From Gemmatimonadota bacterium (GTDB taxonomy: Bacteria; Gemmatimonadota; Gemmatimonadetes; Gemmatimonadales; GWC2-71-9): a stretch of 13,584 nt of DNA. The DNA is taken from positions 1 to 13,584 of the forward strand of contig QHUE01000180.1 of NCBI GenBank assembly GCA_003221825.1. The letters run 5' to 3'. How positions within the stretch are numbered: the first letter of the stretch is position 1; each line of letters begins with the position of its first letter. The translations under genes were made by a program, and so were the position numbers. The notes under the pieces were generated by a model. The model had not been told where the DNA came from and searched no databases. It saw nothing but the letters and a program-made list of their open reading frames with translations. Below, one piece after another: positions 6,262 to 13,066 of this stretch.

Positions 6262-7204
6262 TATCCCGGTCGGCGTGCTGGGGGCGTCCGGCTATGTCGG
6301 TCAGGAGCTCCTGCGGCTGTTGCATGGCCACCCGGACGCCACGGTGGCGTTTGCGACCGCCGAGTCGGCGGCCGGCGAGTGGGTCGACGGGCACGAGCTC
6401 ACCAAGGCTGACGACGCGCCCTGGCAGCAGGCCGAGATCATTCTGTCGGCGTTGCCGCACGGCGTGTCCGCCCGGTACGTCAACGAAGCGCGCGCCGGCG
6501 GCAAGCGGACCGTCGATCTCTCGGCGGACTTCCGCCTTTCGCCCGACGCGGTCTATGGGCTGACCGAATTCACGCGGCCGCGGCTCGCCGATGCCGAGCT
6601 CGTCGCGAATCCCGGATGCTATCCGACGGCCGCCTTGCTGGCCTTGATTCCGCTGGCGCAGCTTGGGCTGATCGATCCGTCGCGCGAGGTCATCATCGAC
6701 GCGGCCTCCGGTGTCACCGGTGCCGGGCGCAATCCCAAGCGCGAGCTGCTGTTCGGGGAAGTCGCCGAGGATTATCGGGCGTACGCGATCGGCAACACGC
6801 ACCGCCATCTCGCCGAGCTGAAGCAATCGCTGTCGCGCGAGGGGGGATTTACGGGCGACCTCGTGTTCACGCCGCATCTCCTGCCGGTGAAGCGCGGCAT
6901 TCTCGAAACGATTCACGTGCCGCTGACGCGCGTGCTCGATCAATCGACCGCCGAGGGCCTCTACAGCGCGACCTACGACGCCGAGCCCTGCGTGCAGGTG
7001 ATGCACGGCGCGCTGCCGTCCCTCAAGGACGTCGTGTACCGCAACCGCGTGGCGATCGGCGTCGCGGAAGTTGCCGACGTGCGCCGGCCTCGCCTCACCG
7101 TCATCGCCGCGATCGACAACCTCGTGAAGGGCGCGGCGGGACAGGCGATCCAGAATATGAACGTGATGCTCGGGCTCCCAGAAACGGCGGGACTCGCGTG
7201 CTAG
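6245..7204 (+). CDS. argC: N-acetyl-gamma-glutamyl-phosphate reductase
   Basis: The product is 319 residues (family usually about 310-350). It catalyses NADPH-dependent reduction of N-acetylglutamyl phosphate to the semialdehyde, the third step of arginine synthesis, in the cytosol. Seen: the N-terminal Rossmann motif VGVLGASGYVGQELLRLL (9-26), ALPHGVS (69-75), VDLSADFRL (90-98), the catalytic Cys125 in VANPGCYPTAA, the glycine-rich SGVTGAGR (155-162), and GNTHRHLAEL with the active-site His region at 186-188. It is the first gene of an argC-argB-argD-argA set. The ATG at 6245 gives the canonical N-terminus; there is no Shine-Dalgarno and a candidate ARG box overlaps the start. An 82-base gap holding three hairpins separates it from argB. 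Confidence 0.95.
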   Translation: MNNHASIPVGVLGASGYVGQELLRLLHGHPDATVAFATAESAAGEWVDGHELTKADDAPWQQAEIILSALPHGVSARYVNEARAGGKRTVDLSADFRLSPDAVYGLTEFTRPRLADAELVANPGCYPTAALLALIPLAQLGLIDPSREVIIDAASGVTGAGRNPKRELLFGEVAEDYRAYAIGNTHRHLAELKQSLSREGGFTGDLVFTPHLLPVKRGILETIHVPLTRVLDQSTAEGLYSATYDAEPCVQVMHGALPSLKDVVYRNRVAIGVAEVADVRRPRLTVIAAIDNLVKGAAGQAIQNMNVMLGLPETAGLAC

Positions 7205-7206
7205 TA

Positions 7207-7281
7207 CACAGGCTAAAGCCTGTGCGCGATGAAGCACTGCCCTTAAGGGCAGCGATTCCTTGGGCGCACTCTTCAGAGTGT
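7207..7281. repeat. Three consecutive, unrelated hairpin palindromes between argC and argB
   Basis: Hairpin 1 (7207-7224): CACAGGCT-AA-AGCCTGTG, 8-bp stem. Hairpin 2 (7237-7252): CTGCCCTTAAGGGCAG, a perfect 16-base palindrome. Hairpin 3 (7266-7281): CACTCT-TC-AGAGTG plus one G-T pair. They fill nearly the whole 82-base argC-argB gap, the only sizable gap in an otherwise overlapping gene set. Each has different stem sequence, so they are not copies of each other. They look like concatenated REP/MITE-like units of the kind scattered in environmental genomes, or an mRNA-processing/stability element. No T-run follows any of them. Confidence 0.75.
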
Positions 7282-7286
7282 CGAGC

Positions 7287-8069
7287 ATGCTGAACGTGCG
7301 CGTCGTCAAAATCGGCGGCAACGAGCTCGATCGGCCCGCATGGGTCGCCGAGTGCGCCCGTGCTTTGAGCAAGATCGGCCCGGTCGTGGTTGTGCATGGC
7401 GGCGGCCAGGCCGTGACCACGTGGTCGCGCCGGCTCGGCCTGCCGGTCGAGCAGCGCGACGGCCTGCGCGTGACCACCCCGGAAATCGCGGAGCTGGTTG
7501 AAATGGTCCTGGGCGGCCCGATGAACCGGCTCCTGGTGACCGCGCTGCGTGCGGCCGGTCTCGATGCGATCGGATTGTCGGGCGTGGACGGCGGCCTGCT
7601 GAGTGCGCAGCCGCTCCAAAACGGAACAGCGCTCGGTGATGTCGGCGAGATCGTCAGTGTACGGGCGTCGCTGCTCCAGAGCCTCCTGCTCGCGGGACTG
7701 ACCCCCGTGGTGGCCCCGGTAGCTCCCTCGCTCGCGACGCCGGTGCGGCCGCTCAACGTCAACGCCGACCAGGCGGCGGCAGCGATTGCCGCAGCGTTGG
7801 GTGCGCAGGAGCTGCTCTTCGTTTCAGACGTGCCGGGCGTGGCTATCGCGGGCGTCACGCAGCCCACCCTTGCGGCCGCCGAAATCGAGACGAGAATTGA
7901 GGGAGGCGTTGCGACGGGCGGCATGGCCGCCAAGTTGCGCGCCGCCGCGCAAGCGCTCGGGGCGGGTGTTCGGGCCGTACGGATTGGCGATCTCGACATG
8001 TTCGCGCACGCCACCGCCGGCACCCGCCTTCTCGCGGCTCCTCCAGCTCCGGCAGCTCAACCCGCGTGA
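7287..8069 (+). CDS. argB: Acetylglutamate kinase
   Basis: The product is 260 residues, the size of E. coli ArgB. It phosphorylates N-acetylglutamate with ATP, the second step of arginine synthesis. Seen: amino-acid-kinase N-terminus VVKIGGNE with Lys8, VVVVHGGGQAV (33-43), Arg61 of the acetylglutamate-binding RVT segment, GLSGVDGG (96-103), PLNVNADQAAAAIAAALGA (155-173) with Asn159 and Asp161, LLFVSDVPGV (176-185), and Lys216 in GGMAAKL near the ATP phosphates. The NVNAD motif favours acetylglutamate over the LysW-linked aminoadipate/glutamate kinases. The ATG at 7287 is preferred over a TTG at 7260 because the upstream codons fall in a hairpin repeat and lack homology. It lacks the N-terminal helix typical of the arginine-inhibited hexameric form. 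The C-terminus has a Pro/Ala-rich tail. The stop overlaps the argD GTG. Confidence 0.93.
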   Translation: MLNVRVVKIGGNELDRPAWVAECARALSKIGPVVVVHGGGQAVTTWSRRLGLPVEQRDGLRVTTPEIAELVEMVLGGPMNRLLVTALRAAGLDAIGLSGVDGGLLSAQPLQNGTALGDVGEIVSVRASLLQSLLLAGLTPVVAPVAPSLATPVRPLNVNADQAAAAIAAALGAQELLFVSDVPGVAIAGVTQPTLAAAEIETRIEGGVATGGMAAKLRAAAQALGAGVRAVRIGDLDMFAHATAGTRLLAAPPAPAAQPA

Positions 8070-9103
8070 CACTTCCCCTGACGACGTCAGACGCCTCGGC
8101 ACTCCTGGGGGTCTATGCGCGCGTCGGGCCGCTGTTCGTCGCCGGCGAAGGGTCGGAGCTCATCGCCGAGGACGGCACGCGCTACCTCGACTTCGTCGCC
8201 GGCATCGCGGTCAACGCCCTCGGCTACAACAGCCCCGTAATTCGCGACGCCGTCCTGCGGGCGCTCGACGCCGGACTGATCCATGTGTCGAACCTGTATC
8301 GGACGGAGCCGGGCGAACGGCTCGCGGCCGAGCTCACGAAGTCCTTCGGCGGCCTGGCGTTCTTCTGCAATTCGGGCGCCGAAGCGAACGAGGGCGCATT
8401 CAAGTTTGCGCGCATCATTCCGCTCGGCGACGTTGAGGCCGCGGAGCGCACCATCACGCCCGAGCGCACGGCCGCCGTCATCATCGAGCCGGTGCAGGGC
8501 GAAGGGGGAGTGCGCCCCGTCGCGGATGAGTTTCTGGTCTTCTTACGGAATCGGTGCAGTGAAACGGGCACCGCATTGATCTTCGACGAAGTGCAGTGCG
8601 GCCTCGGCCGCACGGGGACCTTGTTTGCCTCCGAGGCATCGGGCGTGGTCCCCGACATGTACACGCTGGCGAAGCCGCTCGGGGGCGGCCTGCCGATGGG
8701 GGCGATCCTCGTCAATGACGCGATCGCTGCGGCACTCGCGCCCGGCGACCACGCCACGACGTTCGGCGGCGGACCCTTCGTGGCGAGTGTGGCGCTCGAT
8801 GTCGTGCGCGCGATCGCCGAGCCCGATTTTCTCGCCGCGGTGCGCGCCAAGGGCGAATGGTTCGGCCAACGGTTGAGCCAGCTCGCCGCAGCCAGCCCGC
8901 GCGCGCGCGAGGCACGTGGGCGCGGGCTGATGTGGGGGCTCGAGCTCAACGAGGTCGCGGCGCCGGTGGTCGCCGCTGCGCGCGAGCGCCATCTGCTGGT
9001 GCTCACGGCCAGCCCCACGGTAATTCGCCTCGTTCCGCCGCTTACGGTGACGCGGGAGGAACTCGCGCGCGGCGTCACCATTCTCGAAGAGGTGCTCGCT
9101 TGA
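8066..9103 (+). CDS. argD: Acetylornithine aminotransferase with an internal in-frame deletion
   Basis: The product is 345 residues; ArgD enzymes usually have about 390-410. It belongs to the class III PLP aminotransferases that convert N-acetylglutamate semialdehyde to N-acetylornithine. Seen: YLDFVAGIAVNALGY, HVSNLYRTEPGERLAAEL, FFCNSGAEANEGAFKFAR (99-116), EPVQGEGGV (141-149), IFDEVQCGLGRTG (172-184), the PLP lysine Lys203 in TLAKPLGGG, and TTFGGGP (231-237). Between Arg116 and Ile117 (bases 8413/8414) about 47 residues present in E. coli ArgD are absent, including the FHGR segment whose Phe stacks on the PLP ring. The frame is intact on both sides. Activity is therefore doubtful, or the sequence has an assembly or read error. 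GTG 8066 overlaps the argB stop (GTGA); the gene end overlaps argA. Confidence 0.88.
   Translation: MTLPLTTSDASALLGVYARVGPLFVAGEGSELIAEDGTRYLDFVAGIAVNALGYNSPVIRDAVLRALDAGLIHVSNLYRTEPGERLAAELTKSFGGLAFFCNSGAEANEGAFKFARIIPLGDVEAAERTITPERTAAVIIEPVQGEGGVRPVADEFLVFLRNRCSETGTALIFDEVQCGLGRTGTLFASEASGVVPDMYTLAKPLGGGLPMGAILVNDAIAAALAPGDHATTFGGGPFVASVALDVVRAIAEPDFLAAVRAKGEWFGQRLSQLAAASPRAREARGRGLMWGLELNEVAAPVVAAARERHLLVLTASPTVIRLVPPLTVTREELARGVTILEEVLA
9089..9094 (+). promoter_or_regulatory. Shine-Dalgarno deciding the argA TTG start
   Basis: GAGGTG lies 5 bases before the TTG at 9100, inside the 3' end of argD. Its spacing supports TTG 9100 as the argA start, which overlaps the argD stop as TTGA. Confidence 0.6.
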
Positions 9104-9582
9104 CCAGCCTGTCTGTCGGGACCGCGACGAAGCTCCGCCCGGCCACGCTCGCCGATGTCGCGGCGATGGAAGTGCTGATGGCGCCGTTCGTAGCGACCGG
9201 CGATCTGCTGCCGCGCTCCAACTACGACCTGTGCCGGCACATCAAGGAGTACGTCGTCGCCGAGACGCCGGACGGCAGCCTGGTCGGTACCGGCAGCCTC
9301 AAGGTCTACAGCACCGGGCTCGCGGAAATCGCTGGGCTAGCGGTGCGTGACGACCAGCAGGGGCGGGGCGTGGGGAAGGCGCTCGTCGAGGCGCTGCTCG
9401 TGGACGCGCGCGCACTGGGCCTGACCGAGGTATTCGGCCTGACGCGCAAACCCCTGTTCTTCATACGTCTGGGTTTCCGTGTCGCGGAGAAGGAGCAGTT
9501 CCCCCTCAAAGTCTGGGCCGACTGCGCGCGCTGCCCGCGGCAGCACGCCTGTGACGAGGTGGCCGTAGCGCTGACGCTTTAG
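9100..9582 (+). CDS. argA: Short GNAT-type amino-acid N-acetyltransferase (N-acetylglutamate synthase)
   Basis: The product is 160 residues, matching the stand-alone GNAT-only glutamate N-acetyltransferases that lack the kinase-like domain of E. coli ArgA. It would make N-acetylglutamate from glutamate and acetyl-CoA, the first step of arginine synthesis. Seen: KLRPATLADVAAM at the start, EIAGLAVRDDQQGRGVGKAL with the acetyl-CoA-binding Q87-G-R-G-V-G92, FFIRLGFRVAEKEQFP, and the signature tail LKVWADCARCPRQHACDEVA with Cys142, Cys145 and Cys151, which is typical of this short ArgA group. It follows argC, argB and argD directly, confirming the role. With argJ or argE absent here, removal of the acetyl group must be encoded elsewhere. 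The TTG start is supported by a Shine-Dalgarno. Confidence 0.88.
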   Translation: MTSLSVGTATKLRPATLADVAAMEVLMAPFVATGDLLPRSNYDLCRHIKEYVVAETPDGSLVGTGSLKVYSTGLAEIAGLAVRDDQQGRGVGKALVEALLVDARALGLTEVFGLTRKPLFFIRLGFRVAEKEQFPLKVWADCARCPRQHACDEVAVALTL

Positions 9583-9604
9583 CCCGATCTAGATTTCCCG
9601 TCCC

Positions 9605-10276
9605 ATGCCTACATCTCGCGTTATCTTCTGGGACGTTGACACCCAGTACGATTTCATGAAAGCGGACGGCAAGCTGTACGTGCCGGATGCCGAGCAGCTG
9701 ATTCCCAATCTCCGCAAGCTCACGGACTTTGCGCACGGACACGCCATCCGCATCGTGGCCAGTGCCGACGACCACGTCCAGGAGCATCCCGAGATCTCCG
9801 CCAACCCCGATTGGAAGGCCACGTTTCCGCCCCACTGCCTGCGGGGAACGCCGGGCCAGCGGAAGATCGCGGAGACCACCCTGCGGGACCCCCTCGTCAT
9901 CGAGCCGGACCCGCAGGATGCTGCGGCGCTCACCGCGCGCGTTCGCAATCATCGCGGCGACATCCTCTTCCATAAGCACCGTTTCGACGTCTTCTCCAAT
10001 CCCAATGTTCTCCCGGTCCTCGATGCGCTGAACCCGCACGACATCGTGCTGTACGGCGTGGCGCTCGACGTGTGCGACAAGTACGCGATCGAAGGCCTGC
10101 TCCAGCATCGGCCGCAGGTGCGTCTCTTTGCGGTGGTGGACGCCATGAAGCCGATCGATCGGGACGTCGCCGAGCACCTGCTCAAGGAGTGGGGTGAGGA
10201 GGGCGTGCGGCTCGTGAAGACCAGCGAAGTGGTGATGGGCGGGCTCGTCGAAGAGCTCGAGCGAGCCAGCGCATGA
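9605..10276 (+). CDS. Isochorismatase-family cysteine hydrolase, nicotinamidase-like
   Basis: The product is 223 residues. The family hydrolyses amides or vinyl ethers using an Asp-Lys-Cys triad: here Asp12 (VDTQYDF), Lys124 (LFHKHRFDVF) and Cys157 (GVALDVCDKYAIEGL). SADDHVQEH (53-61) offers Asp55, His57 and His61 as metal ligands, and TFPPHCLRGTPG (73-84) matches the W-P-x-H-C-V-x-G-T segment of nicotinamidases. These metal-binding features favour nicotinamidase (nicotinamide to nicotinate plus ammonia) over isochorismatase. A nicotinate phosphoribosyltransferase gene upstream would use the product. It starts 22 bases after argA with no clear Shine-Dalgarno; its stop overlaps the next start (ATGA), tying it to the serine genes. 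Another amidase specificity remains possible. Confidence 0.75.
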   Translation: MPTSRVIFWDVDTQYDFMKADGKLYVPDAEQLIPNLRKLTDFAHGHAIRIVASADDHVQEHPEISANPDWKATFPPHCLRGTPGQRKIAETTLRDPLVIEPDPQDAAALTARVRNHRGDILFHKHRFDVFSNPNVLPVLDALNPHDIVLYGVALDVCDKYAIEGLLQHRPQVRLFAVVDAMKPIDRDVAEHLLKEWGEEGVRLVKTSEVVMGGLVEELERASA

Positions 10277-11385
10277 CATCCACCGCATCGGTTCCGACCC
10301 ACGCTGTCGCCGTGCCCACGTTCGGCAAGTTCTTCCTGCCGGGCCCGACCGACGTCCACCCCGAAGTCCTCGAAGCGATGATCCGGCCGATGATCGGGCA
10401 TCGCTCGTCCGCGATGGAGAAGCTGCTCCAGACCGTCGCGCCCAAGCTCGGCGCGGTGTGTCGTACGGCGCGGCCGGTTTTCGTCGGCACGAATTCGGCG
10501 ACGGGCTTCATGGAGATGGCGGTCCGCAACGGCGTGCGGCGGCGCGCGCTGTCGCTCGTCAACGGCGCTTTTAGCGAGCGGTTCGCAGGGATCGTGGGCG
10601 CGTGCGGCAAAGAGTGCATCCGGCTCGACGTACCGCTCGGCGCGGCCGTCGAGCCCGACATGCTGCGTGATGCGCTCAAGCGCACGCCCGTGGATGCGGT
10701 GACCTGCGTGCATTCCGAGACGTCGACCGGCGTGCTCCAGGACGTCGCCGGATACTCCGAGGTGGTCCAGGAATTCGACGACGTGCTGCTGCTGGTCGAC
10801 TGCGTGACGTCGATGGTGGGCTCGCCGGTGGAAACCGACGCCTGGAAGCTCGACTTTGCGTTCACGGGTTCGCAGAAAGCGCTGGCGCTGCCGCCGGGGC
10901 TGGCGCTCGGCGTCGCGTCGGAGCGGATGGTGAGTCGCGCCAAGACACTCGAGGAACGCGGCGCCTACTTCGACCTGATCAGCTTCCTGACGGCGACGAC
11001 GAAATTCCAGCCGACGAACACGCCCGCGGTCTCGCTGCTGTACGCGCTCGAAGTGCAGCTCGCGCGGATCGAGCGCGAAGGTGGGATCGAGGCCCGGTGG
11101 AAGCGGCATGACGCCATGCGGCGGCGTGTCGAGGCGTGGAGCGCCGAGCACGGCGTGAAGTTCCTGCCGCGCGAGGGCCGCCACAGCTGGACCGTCTCGT
11201 GCCTGCGGCTGCCCGAAGGGAAGCACTCTAAGGACGTCGTCGGGGCGCTGAAGCAGCAGGGATGGACGATCGGCGCGGGCTACGGCGCCCTCAAGGACTC
11301 GACGATTCGCATCGGCCACATGGGCGATCACACCGTCGCGGCGCTTGATGAGCTGCTGCCGCTGATCGGCCGGGCATTGGAATGA
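10273..11385 (+). CDS. Class V PLP aminotransferase, possible phosphoserine or serine-glyoxylate/pyruvate transaminase
   Basis: The product is 370 residues with fold type I, class V features: KFFLPGPTDVHPEVLEAM (19-36), IGHRSSAMEKLL (41-52), the glycine/Ser-Thr loop FVGTNSATGFMEMA, HSETSTGVLQDV (147-158), Asp176 in LLLVDCVTS for the pyridine nitrogen, and the PLP lysine Lys202 in FTGSQKALALPPG. This is the alanine-glyoxylate/serine-pyruvate aminotransferase subgroup rather than classical SerC. The start overlaps the hydrolase stop and the end overlaps serA (both ATGA), so co-translation with SerA is likely. In that setting it could transaminate 3-phosphohydroxypyruvate to phosphoserine as a non-orthologous SerC; that assignment is inference, and glyoxylate or pyruvate are alternative amino acceptors. 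Confidence 0.85.
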   Translation: MTSTASVPTHAVAVPTFGKFFLPGPTDVHPEVLEAMIRPMIGHRSSAMEKLLQTVAPKLGAVCRTARPVFVGTNSATGFMEMAVRNGVRRRALSLVNGAFSERFAGIVGACGKECIRLDVPLGAAVEPDMLRDALKRTPVDAVTCVHSETSTGVLQDVAGYSEVVQEFDDVLLLVDCVTSMVGSPVETDAWKLDFAFTGSQKALALPPGLALGVASERMVSRAKTLEERGAYFDLISFLTATTKFQPTNTPAVSLLYALEVQLARIEREGGIEARWKRHDAMRRRVEAWSAEHGVKFLPREGRHSWTVSCLRLPEGKHSKDVVGALKQQGWTIGAGYGALKDSTIRIGHMGDHTVAALDELLPLIGRALE

Positions 11386-12992
11386 CGTGGCGCGTCGTCG
11401 TGGCCGATCGTGTGGCGAAAAGCGGCGTCGACTTGCTCTCCCAAACGCCCGATATCGAAGTCGTCGACGTCGCCGGGAAGCCGGCGGAGCTGGACAAGGC
11501 GATCGCCGGCGCGCACGCCCTCATCGTGCGCAGCGAGACCCGTGTCACCGCCGCCCTCATGGCGCACGCGCCGCACCTGCGCGTGGTCGCGCGCGCGGGC
11601 ACCGGTGTGGACACGATCGACGTGCCGGCGGCGACACGGCGCGGCATCGCCGTGATGAACACGCCCGGCGCCAACACCGTCAGCGCGGGCGAGCATGCGA
11701 TGGGGCTGTTGTTGGCGCTGGTGCGGCGTATCCCGGATGCCGCGGCGGCGATGCGGCGCGGTGAATGGGATCGCAAGCGCTTCGAAGGCACTGAGCTCCG
11801 CGGCAAGACCATGGGCGTGGTCGGCCTGGGCCGGATCGGCGGGCACGTCGCGCAGCTGGCACGCGCGTTCGGCATGCAGGTCGTCGGCCACGATCCCTAC
11901 CTGCTGCCCGAGCGCGCCGGTGAGCTGCACGTCCGCTTGCTGTCCCTGGAAGCGCTGCTGCGCGCGGCCGACGTCGTCACGCTGCACGTCGCGCTCACCG
12001 ACCAGACTCACCACCTCATCGACGCGGCCAGCCTCAAGCTGATGAAGCCGACCGCGGTGCTGATCAACACCGCACGCGGTGAGCTGGTGGATGAAACGGC
12101 GCTCGCCGAGGCGATCAAGGAGCGGCGCATCGGCGGAGCGGCCATCGATGTCTTCGCGGTCGAGCCACTCCCCGCGGACTCGCCACTGCGGTCGCTCGAT
12201 CGCGTCATCCTGACGCCCCACCTCGCGGCCTCGACCGCCGAGGCCCAGGAGCGTGTGGCGACGGAGATCTGCAACGCCGTCCGTGAGGCGCTGGTGGCCG
12301 GCGATCTCTCGTTCGCGATCAACGTGCCTGGGATGGGCGGCGACCTGCTCCGGCGGCTGGCGCCGATGCTCGATCTCGCGCGCCGGTTGGGCCGGCTGGC
12401 GCTCGCGCTCGCGGAAGGACCGGTGAAAGCGGTCGAAGTCGCTTATGGAGGAAAGGAAGAAGCGGCGCAGCGGCCGGTGCTCGTGTCGGCGCTCGAGGGC
12501 CTGCTCGCGGCGATGAACGCCGGCCCGGTGAGCCTGGTGAATGCACAGGTGCTGGCAGAAGAGAAAGGCATCAAGCTCGGCACGCGGACGGGCGCGCCGG
12601 AAAGCGGGTTCGAGACGTCGATCGGCGTCAAGGTCGACACGGCGCGCGGCCGCGTGCGGGTCACCGGCGCGCTCATCGGGGACAGTCACGGGCGGGTGAT
12701 ACGCATCGACGATTATCACGTGGACGTGGTGCCTGACGGCTGGATGCTGGTGATCCGCAACCGCGACGTCCCCGGCGTGATCGGACGCGTCGGCTCGGCG
12801 CTTGGGAGCGCCGGCATCAACATCGCGAGCTATCACCAGGCCCGCCGCGCGCCGCAGGGCGGTGCAGGGCAGGGACCGAGCGATGCGCTGGCCGCGATCA
12901 ACGTCGATCAGGCGCTGACCAACGGGGTGCTCGACAAGCTGCAGGGATTGCCGGACGTGCTCGACGTCCGGCTGGCGAACTTCGGAGATTAG
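11382..12992 (+). CDS. serA: D-3-phosphoglycerate dehydrogenase, ACT-domain form
   Basis: The product is 536 residues, the long form. It oxidises 3-phosphoglycerate to 3-phosphohydroxypyruvate with NAD, the first step of serine synthesis. Order: substrate-binding domain with VARAGTGVDTIDV (69-81) and NTPGANTVSAGEHA (93-106); NAD-binding domain with GVVGLGRIG (145-153) and Asp171; catalytic Arg232 (NTARGELVDE), Glu261 (VEPLP) and His280 (TPHLAAST); an allosteric substrate-binding-type intervening domain (about 310-450); and a C-terminal ACT domain from about 455 (MLVIRNRDVPGVIGRVGSAL), where serine usually binds to inhibit. The ACT loop after NIASYHQAR carries a Gly/Gln/Pro-rich stretch (APQGGAGQGPSD) slightly longer than usual. 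The ATG overlaps the aminotransferase stop. No Shine-Dalgarno is obvious. Confidence 0.95.
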   Translation: MTWRVVVADRVAKSGVDLLSQTPDIEVVDVAGKPAELDKAIAGAHALIVRSETRVTAALMAHAPHLRVVARAGTGVDTIDVPAATRRGIAVMNTPGANTVSAGEHAMGLLLALVRRIPDAAAAMRRGEWDRKRFEGTELRGKTMGVVGLGRIGGHVAQLARAFGMQVVGHDPYLLPERAGELHVRLLSLEALLRAADVVTLHVALTDQTHHLIDAASLKLMKPTAVLINTARGELVDETALAEAIKERRIGGAAIDVFAVEPLPADSPLRSLDRVILTPHLAASTAEAQERVATEICNAVREALVAGDLSFAINVPGMGGDLLRRLAPMLDLARRLGRLALALAEGPVKAVEVAYGGKEEAAQRPVLVSALEGLLAAMNAGPVSLVNAQVLAEEKGIKLGTRTGAPESGFETSIGVKVDTARGRVRVTGALIGDSHGRVIRIDDYHVDVVPDGWMLVIRNRDVPGVIGRVGSALGSAGINIASYHQARRAPQGGAGQGPSDALAAINVDQALTNGVLDKLQGLPDVLDVRLANFGD

Positions 12993-13006
12993 CGGTCCTC
13001 AAAGCA

Positions 13007-13051
13007 GGTCCTTCGCTTCGCGCGCGTTCCGCGCGCTCCGCTCAGGATGAC
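13007..13051. repeat. REP-like imperfect palindrome after serA
   Basis: The core is a 7-bp stem GCGCGCG (13020-13026), loop TTC, CGCGCGC (13030-13036), flanked by CCTTCGCTTC on the left and TCCGCTCAGGATGAC on the right. Read on the minus strand it contains GTCATCCTGAGCGGAGCG and ends GCGAAGGACC, a phrase I recognise as a widely dispersed intergenic repeat in environmental bacterial genomes that often yields spurious predicted peptides. It fills the short gap between serA and the DDAH remnant and may also serve as a transcript end, though its nearest T-run (TTTT, 13065-13068) is 14 bases beyond. Confidence 0.65.
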
Positions 13052-13066
13052 AAGCGCGCACTCCTT

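Noticed and set aside
7260..7286. Earlier TTG start for argB.
   Set aside because: It would encode part of hairpin 3 and add nine residues ahead of the conserved VRVVKIGG start; ATG 7287 fits the family.
6200..8023. Open frame of 607 codons on the minus strand opposite argC and argB.
   Set aside because: It is antisense shadow with no recognisable domain; argC and argB motifs are clear on the other strand.
7287..8069. LysW-dependent aminoadipate/glutamate kinase instead of ArgB.
   Set aside because: The NVNADQAA motif, argC partner and a GNAT argA point to acetylated intermediates; no lysW or lysX-like gene is present.
9949..12836. Two long minus-strand open frames (9949-11331 and 11328-12836).
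   Set aside because: Both are opposite the aminotransferase and serA genes, with His/Arg-rich composition and no motifs.
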